DNA from: Streptococcus sanguinis SK355 | GTDB lineage: Bacteria > Bacillota > Bacilli > Lactobacillales > Streptococcaceae | Direction of reading: 5' to 3' | DNA length: 64,000 nt | Assembly: GCF_000212855.1 (NCBI RefSeq) | Contig: NZ_GL890993.1 | Coordinates: forward strand, 1,716,805-1,780,804 | Program-made: the position numbers and the translations under genes | In this document: positions 27,939 through 40,726 of the stretch, piece after piece | Numbering within the stretch: position 1 is the stretch's first letter | Layout of the letters: each line of letters starts with the position of its first letter | Notes under the pieces: generated by a model | The model's database searches: none | The model's input: the letters and a program-made list of their open reading frames with translations, nothing else | Told to the model about the DNA's origin: nothing

Positions 27939-28271
27939 ATGGAAGAATGGAATAGTTCAGCGGAGATTATTGCCATGTCCTTAATTGCCAATTCTGGTGC
28001 AGCCCGATCCTTAGCTTTTGAAGCACTAAAAAAAGCAAAACTAGCCGAATTTGATGCAGCTAAGGAATTAATGGATGAGGCAAATAGTGTAATTTTAAAG
28101 GCTCATCATTCCCAAACGGATTTATTGCAGGAAGAAGCACAAGGAAACGGTCATCAGTTGAGTATATTGCTTGTTCATGCACAAGATCATTTTATGACGA
28201 GTCTCTTGGCCATTGACCTTATCACTGAGATGATTGAGCTGTATTCCAATAGAGAAGGAGAAAGACAATGA
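27939..28271 (+). CDS. PTS lactose/cellobiose-type EIIA
   Basis: 110 aa, three-helix EIIA-Lac fold. The phosphorylatable His is in LKAHHSQTDLLQEEA (family AHxxQTxL), and VHAQDHFMTSLLAIDL is the second conserved block. Receives phosphate from HPr and passes it to EIIB. Start ATG 27939 chosen: AAAGGAGGAG is six bases upstream; an in-frame upstream ATT/GTG start would precede that site. Overlaps EIIB by 4 bp (ATGA). Confidence 0.93.
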   Translation: MEEWNSSAEIIAMSLIANSGAARSLAFEALKKAKLAEFDAAKELMDEANSVILKAHHSQTDLLQEEAQGNGHQLSILLVHAQDHFMTSLLAIDLITEMIELYSNREGERQ

Positions 28272-28558
28272 AAATCTTATTAATATGTGCAGCGGGTATG
28301 TCCACGAGTATTCTGATGAAAAAAATGGAGCAATATGCAAGTGGCCAAGGTATTGACCTTGATATCAAAGCGGTCGGATTGATGGACTATCAAGATTATG
28401 CTCAGGATTATGACGTAATTTTATTAGGCCCTCAGGTTTCTTATAAACTTGATTCTGTCAAAGAGACAGTGTCAAAACCTGTTGCCACCATACCAGCTAT
28501 GGATTATGCAATGGGAGATTGTAAGAATATCTTTCAATTAATTAAAGCAATATCTTAA
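28268..28558 (+). CDS. PTS lactose/cellobiose-type EIIB
   Basis: 96 aa. Begins MKILLICAAGMSTSILMKKM: phosphocysteine loop CAAGMSTS with Cys7, and ILLGPQVSYKL, the standard EIIB-Cel pattern. Transfers phosphate from EIIA to the incoming sugar bound by EIIC. Coupled to EIIA by ATGA overlap. Confidence 0.93.
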   Translation: MKILLICAAGMSTSILMKKMEQYASGQGIDLDIKAVGLMDYQDYAQDYDVILLGPQVSYKLDSVKETVSKPVATIPAMDYAMGDCKNIFQLIKAIS

Positions 28559-28571
28559 GGAGGTTTTTCTG

Positions 28572-31282
<2,711 letters not shown>

Positions 31283-31288
31283 AAAAAA

Positions 31289-31332
31289 GCCAGCAGTTTA
31301 TATCCCTATACACTGCCGGCCTTTCTTTTTTT
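31289..31332. terminator. Bidirectional terminator, PTS operon/tautomerase gene
   Basis: AGCCAGCAGT and ACTGCCGGCC pair (one mismatch) around a 14-base loop; T run on the plus side and A run before the left arm, so it can serve both converging genes. Confidence 0.8.
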
Positions 31333-31513
31333 ATTTTTCTCGCATTTGACCTTGTGGGAAGTAGGTTCCTTCTGGCATGTCGTTAATAATGACATGGACA
31401 GCAGACTGAGGTGCGCCTGTATTTCTGACTACGGCTTCAGTTACTTCCTTGGCAAGAGCTTTTTTCTGCTCCAGAGTACGACCTTCAAATAAATCAATTC
31501 TAACAAATGGCAT
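31331..31513 (-). CDS. 4-oxalocrotonate tautomerase family protein
   Basis: 60 aa, starting MPFVRIDLFEGRTLEQKKALAKEVTEAV. After Met removal Pro1 is the family's catalytic base; the DMPEGTYFPQG segment and length fit the small tautomerase superfamily (4-OT/DmpI). These enzymes form hexamers and catalyse keto-enol shifts. Streptococci have no known meta-cleavage pathway, so the natural substrate is unknown. AAAGGAGG precedes the start. Confidence 0.9.
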   Translation of the reverse strand: MPFVRIDLFEGRTLEQKKALAKEVTEAVVRNTGAPQSAVHVIINDMPEGTYFPQGQMREK

Positions 31514-31636
31514 ATTTTCTGCCTCCTTTATTTCTTTATCATTATTTTATCACAAATGAGGTTTTAAAGAGTAGTGAATTATGGTAAAATAATGTGAAGT
31601 AAAAATGGAGATAGTGAATTAGCAAAGATTTAAATT

Positions 31637-32209
31637 ATGGCTCAGTTATACTACAAATATGGCACGATGAATTCGGGCAAGACCATTGAAATTTTGAAAG
31701 TGGCCCACAATTATGAAGAACAAGGCAAGAGTGTCGTTATCATGACCTCGGCTCTTGATACCCGCGACGGCTTTGGTGTCGTTTCTAGTCGTATCGGTAT
31801 GAAGCGGAATGCTATGGCTATTGAAGATCAGACGGATATTTTTGGCTATATCCAGCAGTTGTCTGAAAAGCCTTATTGCGTTTTGATTGATGAGGCTCAG
31901 TTCTTGAAACGCCATCATGTCTATGATTTAGCCAGAGTGGTGGATGAGCTGGATGTTCCGGTGATGGCTTTTGGTCTGAAAAATGACTTTCGCAATGAAC
32001 TTTTTGAAGGCTCCAAGCACCTCTTGCTCTTAGCTGACAAGATTGAGGAGATTAAAACCATTTGCCAATATTGCTCTCGTAAGGCAACCATGGTTTTACG
32101 GACTGATAACGGAAAGCCGGTTTATGACGGAGAGCAGATTAAAATTGGTGGCCATGAGACTTATATTTCAGTCTGCCGCAAGCATTATTTTAATCCAGAC
32201 ATTAAGTAA
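31637..32209 (+). CDS. tdk: Thymidine kinase
   Basis: 190 aa, type II thymidine kinase. P-loop GTMNSGKT (residues 9-16), Walker-B-like VLIDEAQF, lasso-domain Cys pair [14 protein letters not shown], and [14 protein letters not shown] with the second zinc-binding Cys/His group. Phosphorylates thymidine for dTTP salvage. A TGGTAAAAT extended -10 lies about 50 bp upstream. 36 bp before prfA, with which it may be transcribed. Confidence 0.95.
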   Translation: MAQLYYKYGTMNSGKTIEILKVAHNYEEQGKSVVIMTSALDTRDGFGVVSSRIGMKRNAMAIEDQTDIFGYIQQLSEKPYCVLIDEAQFLKRHHVYDLARVVDELDVPVMAFGLKNDFRNELFEGSKHLLLLADKIEEIKTICQYCSRKATMVLRTDNGKPVYDGEQIKIGGHETYISVCRKHYFNPDIK

Positions 32210-32245
32210 TCCAACGATAGAAACAAAGGAGATGATGAAAAATAT

Positions 32246-33325
32246 ATGAACATCTATGAACAGTTACAAGCGGTTGAAGATCGCTACGAAGAACTTGGTG
32301 AACTCCTAAGCGACCCAGATGTAGTCAGCGATACCAAGCGCTTTATGGAGCTTTCTAAGGAAGAAGCCAGCACCCGCGATACAGTGGCGGCTTACCGCGA
32401 GTATAAAAAAGTTCTGCAAAACATCACAGACGCCGAAGAAATGATAAAAGACGCCTCTGGTGATGCGGACTTGGAGGAAATGGCCAAGCAAGAACTAAAA
32501 AATGCCAAGGCTGAAAAAGAAGAATACGAGGAAAAACTAAAAATCCTCCTTTTACCGAAAGATCCAAACGATGATAAGAATATCATTTTGGAAATCCGCG
32601 GTGCTGCAGGAGGAGATGAGGCTCAGTTGTTTGCAGGAGACCTCTTGCAGATGTATCAAAAATATGCTGAAAGCCAAGGCTGGCGCTTTGAAGTTATGGA
32701 AGCTTCTTACAATGGTGTAGGTGGGATCAAGGAAGTGGTCGCTATGGTCTCAGGTCAGTCGGTCTACTCAAAGCTTAAGTATGAATCTGGCGCTCACCGC
32801 GTACAGCGGGTTCCTGTAACCGAAAGCCAAGGCCGCGTTCACACCTCGACGGCAACTGTCTTGGTGATGCCAGAAATCGAAGAAGTCGAATACGACATTG
32901 ATCCTAAAGATTTGCGTGTTGACATCTACCACGCTTCAGGTGCCGGCGGACAGAACGTCAACAAGGTTGCAACCGCGGTTCGTATTGTCCATCTGCCAAC
33001 CAATATCAAGGTTGAAATGCAGGAAGAGCGTACTCAGCAGAAGAACCGAGATAAGGCTATGAAAATCATCCGAGCTCGTGTGGCAGACCACTTTGCTCAA
33101 ATTGCTCAAGATGAGCAAGATGCAGAGCGCAAGTCCACAATTGGTACAGGCGATCGCTCAGAGCGGATTCGCACCTATAATTTCCCACAAAACCGGGTGA
33201 CAGACCACCGTATTGGATTGACTCTGCAAAAGCTGGATACGATTTTAGCTGGCAAACTGGATGAAGTTGTTGATGCCTTGGTTCTCTATGACCAAACACA
33301 AAAACTAGAAGAGCTGAATAAATAA
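32246..33325 (+). CDS. prfA: Peptide chain release factor 1
   Basis: 359 aa. Stop-codon recognition tripeptide PVT (190-192), peptidyl-hydrolysis motif GGQ (234-236) in [10 protein letters not shown]. Releases finished proteins at UAA/UAG. Gln236 is the residue methylated by PrmC, whose gene follows and overlaps by one base. Confidence 0.97.
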   Translation: MNIYEQLQAVEDRYEELGELLSDPDVVSDTKRFMELSKEEASTRDTVAAYREYKKVLQNITDAEEMIKDASGDADLEEMAKQELKNAKAEKEEYEEKLKILLLPKDPNDDKNIILEIRGAAGGDEAQLFAGDLLQMYQKYAESQGWRFEVMEASYNGVGGIKEVVAMVSGQSVYSKLKYESGAHRVQRVPVTESQGRVHTSTATVLVMPEIEEVEYDIDPKDLRVDIYHASGAGGQNVNKVATAVRIVHLPTNIKVEMQEERTQQKNRDKAMKIIRARVADHFAQIAQDEQDAERKSTIGTGDRSERIRTYNFPQNRVTDHRIGLTLQKLDTILAGKLDEVVDALVLYDQTQKLEELNK

Positions 33326-34155
33326 TGACATTGACTCAATATTTGACTGAGTTAGAGCAGGAGCTAGTAGCAGCGGGAGAAGAAGCAGAAAGCCTGTCTT
33401 TTGTTTATCGGGCTCTCAATGAGCTCTCCTTTACCGACTTTGTTCTCAAGCTTCGGACAGAAGTCAGCCAGAAAGAACGTGACCAGCTAAAAGTAATTCA
33501 AGAGCAGCTTCTTGCTCACAAGCCGGCTCAGTATATCATTGGGAGTAGTGACTTTCACGGTTTGACTCTCAAGGTGGACGAGCGGGTTCTAATTCCTAGG
33601 CCTGAGACGGAGGAATTGGTGGAGCTGATTTTGTCAGAAAATCCCGAAAGTTCTCTTTCTGTCTTGGATATCGGCACCGGCAGCGGCGCCATTGCTCTTG
33701 CATTGGCAAATAGCCGTCCAGACTGGCAGATTACTGCTTCTGACCTTTCGGAAGACGCTCTTTCCTTGGCTGCTGAAAATGCTCAAAATTGCGGACTCAA
33801 TCCAACTTTTGTTCAATCTGACTGCTTGGATACAATTCAAGGAAAATTTGACATCATCGTCTCTAACCCGCCCTATATTTCAGAAGCGGATAAGGACGAA
33901 GTTGGACTTAACGTTCTGACCTCAGAACCTAACATGGCCCTCTTTGCTGAGGAAGATGGCTATGCCGTCTATCGGAAAATAGCAGAGCAGGCTGGGGGCT
34001 ATCTGACAGAAAAAGGAAAAATCTATCTGGAAATTGGATACAAGCAAGGAGAAGGTGTCGCGGAGTTGCTAAAAAAATTCTTCCCGCACAAACGAATCCG
34101 AGTTCTGAAAGATCAATTTGGCAAAGATAGAATGGTGGCGATGGACAATGGATAA
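33325..34155 (+). CDS. prmC: Release factor glutamine methyltransferase
   Basis: 276 aa. SAM-binding motif VLDIGTGSGAIALALA and the catalytic NPPY (IIVSNPPYISEAD) that holds the target Gln. N-terminal helical bundle HKPAQYIIGSSDFHGL then RVLIPRPETEELVE. Methylates the GGQ glutamine of release factors 1 and 2. Overlaps prfA (TAATG) and the downstream TsaC-like gene. Confidence 0.96.
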   Translation: MTLTQYLTELEQELVAAGEEAESLSFVYRALNELSFTDFVLKLRTEVSQKERDQLKVIQEQLLAHKPAQYIIGSSDFHGLTLKVDERVLIPRPETEELVELILSENPESSLSVLDIGTGSGAIALALANSRPDWQITASDLSEDALSLAAENAQNCGLNPTFVQSDCLDTIQGKFDIIVSNPPYISEADKDEVGLNVLTSEPNMALFAEEDGYAVYRKIAEQAGGYLTEKGKIYLEIGYKQGEGVAELLKKFFPHKRIRVLKDQFGKDRMVAMDNG

Positions 34156-34738
34156 GATAGAAAAGACTCTGGCAGCAGGTGGAGCAGTTGTCCTGCCGAC
34201 AGAAACTGTTTATGGCCTCTTTGCCCAAGCTTTGAATCAAGAGGCGGTGGAACGAGTATACGAATTAAAACGAAGACCTCGTGACAAGGCTCTCAATCTC
34301 AATGTGGCTAGCTTGGAAGAGATTTATGCTTTTTCTAAGAATCAGCCCAGTTATCTGGAGCAACTCTATCAAGCCTTTCTGCCTGGGCCGCTGACTATTA
34401 TCCTCCAAGCCAACGACCGAGTGCCTGCTTGGATAAACTCAGGTATGGAAACTGTGGGCTTTCGGATTCCTAAACATCCGGTCACCCTGGACTTGATTCG
34501 CAAGTACGGTCCCTTGATTGGTCCATCCGCCAATCTTTCTGGAAAAGCCAGTGGAACTTCTTTCCAGCGGATTATGATGGATTTTCAAGAGGAGGTCTCG
34601 GGAGTAGAAGATGATGCATCCTTGACAGGTCAGGATTCAACCATTTTGGACTTGTCTGGAGAAAAGGCACTTATTCTACGCCAGGGAGCGATTACTCGCG
34701 AGGATATTCTCGCCCAAGTAAATGATATAAAATTTTAA
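34148..34738 (+). CDS. Threonylcarbamoyl-AMP synthase-like protein (TsaC/Sua5/YrdC family)
   Basis: 196 aa. YrdC fold: GGAVVLPTETVYGLFAQALN (KRxxxxP and PTETVYGL motifs), ELKRRPRDKALNLNV, FLPGPLTIIL, VGFRIPKHP and GPSANLSGKASGT. Makes threonylcarbamoyl-AMP for the t6A modification of ANN-decoding tRNAs. Start ATG 34148 chosen, overlapping prmC by 8 bp; an earlier in-frame ATG at 34118 lies deep inside prmC and adds non-family sequence. Confidence 0.9.
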   Translation: MDKIEKTLAAGGAVVLPTETVYGLFAQALNQEAVERVYELKRRPRDKALNLNVASLEEIYAFSKNQPSYLEQLYQAFLPGPLTIILQANDRVPAWINSGMETVGFRIPKHPVTLDLIRKYGPLIGPSANLSGKASGTSFQRIMMDFQEEVSGVEDDASLTGQDSTILDLSGEKALILRQGAITREDILAQVNDIKF

Positions 34739-34785
34739 CTTTTAGGACCTAAGGTCCTATTTTCGCAAAAGAAGGGAGACACCTT

Positions 34786-36048
34786 ATGATTTTTGACCAA
34801 GAAGACTACAAAGCATTTGACCCAGAGATTTGGGAAGCAGTTGCTAAAGAAGAAGAACGTCAGCAGCATAATATTGAGCTGATTGCTTCAGAAAATGTCG
34901 TTTCGAAAGCTGTCATGGCTGCTCAAGGTTCTATATTGACCAATAAATATGCCGAAGGCTACCCAGGCCGCCGTTACTATGGTGGGACAGATGTAGTGGA
35001 TGTGATTGAGAGTCTGGCAATTGAACGCGCCAAGGAAATTTTTGGTGCCAAGTTTGCTAATGTGCAACCCCACTCAGGCAGCCAGGCTAATTGTGCAGCT
35101 TATATGGCTTTGATTGAGCCAGGTGATACAGTTATGGGCATGGATCTGTCTGCTGGCGGTCACTTGACTCACGGAGCTTCAGTCAGCTTTTCTGGTCAAA
35201 CCTATAATTTTGTATCCTATAGTGTTGATCCAGAAACAGAATTACTGGACTTTGATGCTATCCTCCAGCAAGCCAAGGACGTACAGCCTAAGCTGATTGT
35301 AGCTGGGGCTTCAGCCTACTCTCATATCATTGATTTTTCAAAATTCCGTGAAATCGCTGATGCAGTAGGTGCCAAGCTTATGGTAGATATGGCTCACATT
35401 GCTGGCTTGGTTGCTGCAGGTCTCCACCCAAGCCCTGTACCTTATGCAGACATCACAACGACAACGACCCACAAGACCTTGCGCGGACCTCGCGGTGGAT
35501 TGATTTTGACAAACGATGAAGAATTGGCTAAGAAAATCAACTCAGCTATCTTCCCAGGCATTCAAGGTGGACCATTGGAGCATGTCATTGCAGCCAAGGC
35601 TGTGGCTTTTAAAGAAGTGCTTGATCCAGCTTTCAAGGTTTATGCTCAACAAATTTTGGATAATGCCCAAGCTATGGCCCAAGTCTTCCGTCAGCATGAC
35701 AAGTTTCGTGTGATTTCTGACGGTACTGAAAATCACCTTTTCTTAGTTGATGTCACTAATGTTGTAGAAAATGGGAAAGTAGCTCAAAATCTCTTGGATG
35801 AGGTTAATATCACGCTTAATAAAAACTCCATCCCTTACGAAACTTTGTCACCATTTAAGACTAGCGGAATTCGTATCGGTACAGCAGCTATTGCAGCTCG
35901 AGGCTTTGGTGTAACAGAAAGTATCAAGGTAGCAGAGCTTATTATCAAGGCTCTGGAAAACGCTGAAAACGAAGCGGTGCTGAATCAAGTGCGAGCAGAA
36001 GTTCGCGAACTAACAGACGCTTTTCCACTCTATGAGGGCTTGAACTAA
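34786..36048 (+). CDS. glyA: Serine hydroxymethyltransferase
   Basis: 420 aa. PLP enzyme that interconverts serine and glycine while making 5,10-methylene-THF. PLP lysine in [14 protein letters not shown]; other blocks [27 protein letters not shown] and [15 protein letters not shown] short hairpin (AGGACC/GGTCCT, 34744-34758) precedes it and could be a weak terminator or attenuating structure. Ribosome site GAAGGGAG. Confidence 0.97.
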   Translation: MIFDQEDYKAFDPEIWEAVAKEEERQQHNIELIASENVVSKAVMAAQGSILTNKYAEGYPGRRYYGGTDVVDVIESLAIERAKEIFGAKFANVQPHSGSQANCAAYMALIEPGDTVMGMDLSAGGHLTHGASVSFSGQTYNFVSYSVDPETELLDFDAILQQAKDVQPKLIVAGASAYSHIIDFSKFREIADAVGAKLMVDMAHIAGLVAAGLHPSPVPYADITTTTTHKTLRGPRGGLILTNDEELAKKINSAIFPGIQGGPLEHVIAAKAVAFKEVLDPAFKVYAQQILDNAQAMAQVFRQHDKFRVISDGTENHLFLVDVTNVVENGKVAQNLLDEVNITLNKNSIPYETLSPFKTSGIRIGTAAIAARGFGVTESIKVAELIIKALENAENEAVLNQVRAEVRELTDAFPLYEGLN

Positions 36049-36049
36049 G

Positions 36050-37024
36050 ATGGATATTTACGTAAAAAAAGCGATTATTCATCAATTCAGCCCAGCTGAT
36101 ACCGAACTACTGCTAGCGGATAAGTTTCTCAACATCACTCCTAAGATAGAAGAATATCTGCGCAAAAAAATCGAGCGGGTCTATTCTGACGATGCTAAAA
36201 CAGGTGTTTTCGATCCCGAAAACGTCTTTTTAGCCCAGCTTTCAGACGACTTACTGGAAACATCAGTGACAGTGGCCAAGCTTTGGCAGGAGGAGTTTTC
36301 TGTAAGTGAAAACCAGAAAACCAACGATCTGATTTTTGTCCAGTTTGACAAAGAGGGCGTGGAGCACTTCGCTTTTCTGCGGATTGCTCTGCGGGAAACT
36401 CTGACCCACTTAGGTGGCGAGGTGGACAATCCTATCAAGCTGACGCAGAACAATCTACCTGGCTTTGGTACAGGTGCGGACGAGGCTTTGGTCATCAATC
36501 TCAAATCTCGCAAGTACCATCTGATTGAAAAGCGCATCAAGTATAACGGTGCCTTTCTCAATTATATGTCAGATAATCTCTTGCAGGTCAATCCGACAAT
36601 CTCAGCCAAGAAATCAATCAAAGCGCTTGAGAAGACGGCTCAGAAGGTTGCTGAAAGCTTTAATAAAGACGATTTCCAGTTCCAGTCCAAGGTCAAATCC
36701 AGTATTTTCAAAAATCTGGAAGAAAATGACGAACTGTCGCCTGAAAAGTTGGCTGATGATCTTTTTGACAGCAATCTGACTGCCCGACTTACCTTTATTG
36801 ACCAAGTCAAGGAAGCTATTCCTGAGCCAGTCAAGTTTGACGAGATTGACAGCAGCCGCCAGAAGAAAAAGTTCGAAAATCAGAAACTCTCCCTTTCAAA
36901 TGGAATTGAGCTCATCGTTCCCAATAATATCTATCAGGATGCAGAGTCGGTAGAATTTATCCAGAACGACAACGGAACCTATTCTATTTTGATTAAGAAC
37001 ATCGAGGATATCCAAAATAAATAA
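36050..37024 (+). CDS. Nucleoid-associated protein, NA37/YejK family
   Basis: 324 aa, acidic, no TM or signal. The pattern [30 protein letters not shown] ... [15 protein letters not shown] ... [33 protein letters not shown] fits the 37-kDa nucleoid-associated protein family (NdpA/YejK). E. coli YejK is reported to bind DNA and topoisomerase IV; in streptococci the role is unproven. One base after the glyA stop and overlapping the next gene by one base, so part of the same transcript. Confidence 0.8.
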   Translation: MDIYVKKAIIHQFSPADTELLLADKFLNITPKIEEYLRKKIERVYSDDAKTGVFDPENVFLAQLSDDLLETSVTVAKLWQEEFSVSENQKTNDLIFVQFDKEGVEHFAFLRIALRETLTHLGGEVDNPIKLTQNNLPGFGTGADEALVINLKSRKYHLIEKRIKYNGAFLNYMSDNLLQVNPTISAKKSIKALEKTAQKVAESFNKDDFQFQSKVKSSIFKNLEENDELSPEKLADDLFDSNLTARLTFIDQVKEAIPEPVKFDEIDSSRQKKKFENQKLSLSNGIELIVPNNIYQDAESVEFIQNDNGTYSILIKNIEDIQNK

Positions 37025-37626
37025 TGTTTAAATTTCTAAGAAGACTGATTTTAGTCCTTTTCGTACTCTTTGCTGGCTACAAGATTTATCAGGTTCATCA
37101 TGATGTCAAGCAGGTCATGAAGTATCAGACTTTGGTCAGAGAAGTGCTGGACGAGCAGGACACAGCGGCCAATGAGGAATTGGTACTGGCCATGATTTAT
37201 ACAGAAACCAAGGGGAAAGATACTGATGTCATGCAGTCAAGTGAAAGCGCGACTGGTCAGACCAATGCTATTACGGACAACAAAGAAAGTATTCGCCAGG
37301 GAGTTCAGACCTTATCTGATAACCTAGAGTTAGCCAGCGAAAAAAAGGTAGATGTTTGGACAGCAGTACAAGCTTATAATTTCGGTCAGGCCTATATCGA
37401 CTACGTCGCTAAAAACGGTGGTGAAAATACGCTAGAGCTGGCCAAGAAATATTCAAAAGATGTAGTAGCGCCAAGCTTAGGAAATGTAACTGGCAAGACC
37501 TACAGCTACTATAACCTGATTTCAATTTTCCACGGTCCAGAACTCTATATCAACGGCGGTAATTATTATTATTCTCGTCAGGTCAAGATGAACATGCACA
37601 TCATGCGCCTCTTAAAATGGTTTTAG
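37024..37626 (+). CDS. Membrane-anchored lysozyme-like peptidoglycan hydrolase (Pmp23-like)
   Basis: 200 aa. N-terminal TM anchor ([21 protein letters not shown]), then a lysozyme-like domain: [30 protein letters not shown] with the probable catalytic Glu in [21 protein letters not shown], and [26 protein letters not shown]. The family is found in streptococci as Pmp23, a hydrolase needed for normal septum formation in pneumococcus. Start overlaps the previous stop (TAATG). Terminator directly follows. Confidence 0.85.
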   Translation: MFKFLRRLILVLFVLFAGYKIYQVHHDVKQVMKYQTLVREVLDEQDTAANEELVLAMIYTETKGKDTDVMQSSESATGQTNAITDNKESIRQGVQTLSDNLELASEKKVDVWTAVQAYNFGQAYIDYVAKNGGENTLELAKKYSKDVVAPSLGNVTGKTYSYYNLISIFHGPELYINGGNYYYSRQVKMNMHIMRLLKWF

Positions 37627-37655
37627 AAAGAAGTTTTCAAGCTTCTTTCTTTTTT
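37626..37655 (+). terminator. Terminator after the prfA-pmp23 gene run
   Basis: GAAAGAAG and CTTCTTTC (8-bp perfect stem) followed by a T run. Confidence 0.8.
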
Positions 37656-37680
37656 GATGGTGAAGTAATAATCCGGATAT

Positions 37681-37709
37681 TTGTAACCACGATGGATACA
37701 TGATATAAT
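37681..37709 (+). promoter_or_regulatory. Promoter of DUF915 hydrolase gene
   Basis: TTGTAA at 37681-37686, 17-bp spacer, TATAAT at 37704-37709 with TG two bases earlier (extended -10). Start codon 31 bp downstream. Confidence 0.7.
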
Positions 37710-37740
37710 TTTGTACATCTATCATAAAAAGGAATGAAAA

Positions 37741-38595
37741 ATGAACAAGAAACTCGGTTTTAAACTCCTCGTTCTGATTTTAGTGACAATTGCCGGTCTA
37801 ACAGCTTTTTATAACCATAAAGAAGCCACTGAGCTCAACACAAAACAATATGTGCAGTCAACAACGCCGACCTTGTTTTTCCATGGTTTTGGATCCAGCT
37901 CTAATGCTGAAAATCATATGACAGAAGCTGCCAAAAAGGCCGGAGTCACTCAGACAATTATCACAGCAAATGTCAGTAAAAATGGGCAAGTAAGCTTATT
38001 AGGAGAGATACCGAAAGGTGCTATCAATCCCATTATTAAGGTAAACTATGAAGATAACCGCAATGCAGACTATGCCCAAGATGGCAAATATGCAGCAGCT
38101 GTGATTCGTAAGTTACAAGAGACTTATGGCTTTGATAAGATGAATCTGGTAGGCCATTCGATGGGGAATATGTCCATCCTCTTTTATATGCTGGAGAACG
38201 GTCAGGATGAAAATCTTCCTCAGTTGCAAAAGCAGGTCAATATTGCCAACCATGTTAACGGTCTGGAAGGAAGGGACTTGCCTGAAGATTTGACAATTCT
38301 AGACGACCAAACTGGCCAGCCTAGTGCTATGAGCCAGACTTATCAAAATCTATTGGGATTACGAGAAGTTTACCCGCAAGAGCAGGTAGATGTTCTGAAC
38401 ATTTACGGTGATTTTAAAAATGAATCCGACGGTTCTGTCCTCAATATTTCTTCTCGCAGCCTCAAATATCTCCTAGTTGAGAATGCTAAATCTTACCAGG
38501 AAAAGAAAATCACAGGTCAGTTGGCTCAGCACAGCCAATTGCATGAGAATCCAGAAGTAGACGAGTTATTAATTGACTTCCTTTGGAAAAAGTAG
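37741..38595 (+). CDS. DUF915 alpha/beta hydrolase, membrane-anchored
   Basis: 284 aa. N-terminal hydrophobic anchor/signal (FKLLVLILVTIAGLTAFYN), so it faces outward. Alpha/beta-hydrolase fold: oxyanion region TLFFHGFGSS, nucleophile elbow LVGHSMGN (GxSxG), acid likely in IYGDFKNESDGSV, and His in the C-terminal QLHENPEV. DUF915 hydrolases are cell-surface proteins of Firmicutes, substrates mostly unknown (lipase/esterase class). A paralogue lies at 46.3 kb. Monocistronic, promoter and terminator visible. Confidence 0.85.
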   Translation: MNKKLGFKLLVLILVTIAGLTAFYNHKEATELNTKQYVQSTTPTLFFHGFGSSSNAENHMTEAAKKAGVTQTIITANVSKNGQVSLLGEIPKGAINPIIKVNYEDNRNADYAQDGKYAAAVIRKLQETYGFDKMNLVGHSMGNMSILFYMLENGQDENLPQLQKQVNIANHVNGLEGRDLPEDLTILDDQTGQPSAMSQTYQNLLGLREVYPQEQVDVLNIYGDFKNESDGSVLNISSRSLKYLLVENAKSYQEKKITGQLAQHSQLHENPEVDELLIDFLWKK

Positions 38596-38602
38596 AAAAG
38601 AG

Positions 38603-38638
38603 CAGTTACTGGCTAGTAAATTCAGTAACTGTTTTTTC
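38603..38638 (+). terminator. Terminator after DUF915 gene
   Basis: CAGTTACTG and CAGTAACTG pair perfectly around an 11-base loop, then a T run. Confidence 0.85.
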
Positions 38639-38824
38639 TTTGAACTTCTTTGAGAAATGTTGTAAAATGTATCTATTATCTCAAGCCATTTATGGATGAG
38701 ATAATAATAACTCCATCATTGCAGCAACTCAACTGAAGCACTCTGAATATCAAAAGGAGCGAAAATCACAAGCTCGAGAAACAGAAATTTGAGGCACTCA
38801 GCAAGAAAGTTTGTTGCGAAAAAA

Positions 38825-38849
38825 GCTATAGAATTTGGGAAACTATAGC
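38825..38849 (+). promoter_or_regulatory. Hairpin next to the ribosome site of the DUF1002 gene
   Basis: GCTATAG and CTATAGC, perfect 7-bp arms with an 11-base loop, ending just before GGAGGAAAAGAGG. It could affect translation or mRNA stability. The rest of the 232-bp gap (38639-38870) shows no gene; no strong promoter was identified in it. Confidence 0.4.
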
Positions 38850-38870
38850 GGGAGGAAAAGAGGAAAAAAT

Positions 38871-39851
38871 ATGAAATTCAAAAAAACTTTAATGACAGCA
38901 GGAGCCTTACTGGCTACTCTGTTTACTGTATCGACCGCAGCTGCCGATTCAAATGTTCAGAAAGTCATTGATGAGACATACGTGCAGCCAGAGTATGTGC
39001 TGGGTTACTCCTTAGATGAGAGCCAAAAACAGCAGACCTTGCAGATGTTGGGCTACAATTCATCCAGCGACAGCAAGCCACTTAAGACCATGACACCGGA
39101 AGTCTACTCTAAAATCATGGATGTTGCTAACGACCCTAGCCTGCAGCTTTATTCTTCTGTAAAAATCCAGAAATTAGGCAGCAACAAGCCATTAGAGGTC
39201 AAAATTGTCACTCCGCAAAACATCACCAAGGTTACGGAAGATATGTATCGCAATGCGGCTGTTACTCTAGGTGTTCAACACGCGCAGATTACCGTTGCAG
39301 CACCGATTCCGGTGACAGGTGAGAGCGCATTGGCAGGGATTTACTACTCTCTGGAAGATAATGGCGCGACCATTCCTCAGGAAAATAAAAACCTAGCGCA
39401 GGAAGAACTGGCTGCCCTTTCTGGTATCAATGCTGAAAATACAGGTAAGGAAGGCTATGACGCAGACAAGCTCAACGTGGCTCTGGCTGATATCAAAGCG
39501 GCTATCGCCAATGCTAAAAAGAACAACAGCAATCTGACAGCAGATGATGTCCGTAAGATTGTTGAAGAAACCTTGAAAAACTACGGTCTGACTCAGTCAG
39601 TGACCAGTGACCAAATTAACCTCATCGTGAATTTTGCTATCAATCTTTCAAACAGTGGAGTCATTACGGATTCTGACTTTACAAAGACACTTAGTGACTT
39701 GAAAGACAGCATTGTTTCAAAGGCAGGGGATACTTTTAACAATATTAACCTCAACTTTGATGCAAACGGCCTCCTTCAAGAAGGCGGTAATTTCTTTTCT
39801 AATATCTGGAATGCCATTGTCAACTTCTTTAAAGGATTGTTTGGCGGTTAA
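38871..39851 (+). CDS. Secreted DUF1002 protein
   Basis: 326 aa. Signal peptide MKFKKTLMTAGALLATLFTVSTAAA. The domain fits DUF1002 (QKVIDETYVQPEYVLGYSLDESQKQQTLQMLGY ... TPEVYSKIM ... VTVAAPIPVTGESALAGIYYSLE), a family of exported Firmicute proteins of unknown function. C-terminus ends in a hydrophobic/aromatic stretch (FFSNIWNAIVNFFKGLFGG) that may contact the membrane. Start ATG 38871 chosen because it begins the signal peptide and follows AGAGG; upstream in-frame TTG adds 12 polar residues that would spoil the signal. Monocistronic. Confidence 0.82.
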   Translation: MKFKKTLMTAGALLATLFTVSTAAADSNVQKVIDETYVQPEYVLGYSLDESQKQQTLQMLGYNSSSDSKPLKTMTPEVYSKIMDVANDPSLQLYSSVKIQKLGSNKPLEVKIVTPQNITKVTEDMYRNAAVTLGVQHAQITVAAPIPVTGESALAGIYYSLEDNGATIPQENKNLAQEELAALSGINAENTGKEGYDADKLNVALADIKAAIANAKKNNSNLTADDVRKIVEETLKNYGLTQSVTSDQINLIVNFAINLSNSGVITDSDFTKTLSDLKDSIVSKAGDTFNNINLNFDANGLLQEGGNFFSNIWNAIVNFFKGLFGG

Positions 39852-39866
39852 TTCCAAGGCTATAAC

Positions 39867-39903
39867 AAACAAGGCTGGGACTAAAATGTCCTGGCCTTGT
39901 TTT
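39867..39903 (+). terminator. Terminator after the DUF1002 gene
   Basis: AAACAAGGCTGGGAC and GTCCTGGCCTTGTTT pair over 15 positions with G-T pairs or single mismatches; T run follows. Confidence 0.85.
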
Positions 39904-39926
39904 ATGTCTAGAAATGAAATTTTAAT

Positions 39927-40655
39927 TTAGCTTTTTAAAAAGAAAATACGGAAGAGCAGCAGTAGACAAAGATGAAACGGATAGAAAGCATAAAAGCCCC
40001 ACTTTACCCAGGCAGGCGAATAGCCGCGCTGGCCGTTATAGGCTTTGAGAAGCGGTAGAGTCAGGAGTAGGCCCAACATAGCAGCCGCATCGCAGAGCAG
40101 GACAGGATTGGGAACTGTATAAAAGGCCCAAAGATTTATCAGAATAGACACTACCATAAGAGTGAGGATTGGTGTGACAAAGCCGTCTGATTCCTCCCGT
40201 TTTTCGTAGAAACCAACAATCGTCAAGATTCCCAAAAAGCCCCAGTCCGATTGCCAAGTCAGAAAAGAGAATGTTAAAATCAAGAGCAAGCGCAGAAAAG
40301 AATGTTGAACCTTTTCCAAAAATACTAGCAATAAAAGCCCTAAGAGTAAAGTATAAAGAATGTTATTGTCAACTGTCAACGGTTTGTGGCTTTCAAAAAG
40401 ATAATAGAACGGCAGAATGGATAGCAACCAAAAAAGAGTTAGACGAAGTGCGTATTTCCCTCTGCTTCGTGTATACTGAAATCCCTCAACCAGTAAATAG
40501 GCCATGATTGGAAAAGTCAGTCGTCCAATTGTTTCAGTCAAGAAATATAAGTAAATATTCTGATTTTCCAACTCTAGCGTATGTCCCAAATGGTTGATAA
40601 GCATAGCAGCAATAGCAATCAATTTCAAATGAAAAGCATCCAGTGATTTTTTCAT
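39927..40655 (-). CDS. TraX-family membrane protein
   Basis: 242 aa, seven to eight TM helices. MKKSLDAFHLKLIAIAAMLINHLGHTLE followed by TETIGRLTFPIMAYLLVEGFQYTRSRGKYALRL is the TraX/acyltransferase-3-like signature. F-plasmid TraX acetylates pilin; chromosomal copies in streptococci have no known role and probably acylate something else. Start ATG 40655 chosen (AAGGAG six bases upstream); the longer in-frame reading adds 25 non-homologous residues. Minus strand, unlike most neighbours. Confidence 0.82.
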   Translation of the reverse strand: MKKSLDAFHLKLIAIAAMLINHLGHTLELENQNIYLYFLTETIGRLTFPIMAYLLVEGFQYTRSRGKYALRLTLFWLLSILPFYYLFESHKPLTVDNNILYTLLLGLLLLVFLEKVQHSFLRLLLILTFSFLTWQSDWGFLGILTIVGFYEKREESDGFVTPILTLMVVSILINLWAFYTVPNPVLLCDAAAMLGLLLTLPLLKAYNGQRGYSPAWVKWGFYAFYPFHLCLLLLFRIFFLKS

Positions 40656-40726
40656 CTCTAACTCCTTCATCAATATTTTACTAGTCATTATATAAAAAAT
40701 GATGTGCGAAGTCAATGCAATCATAA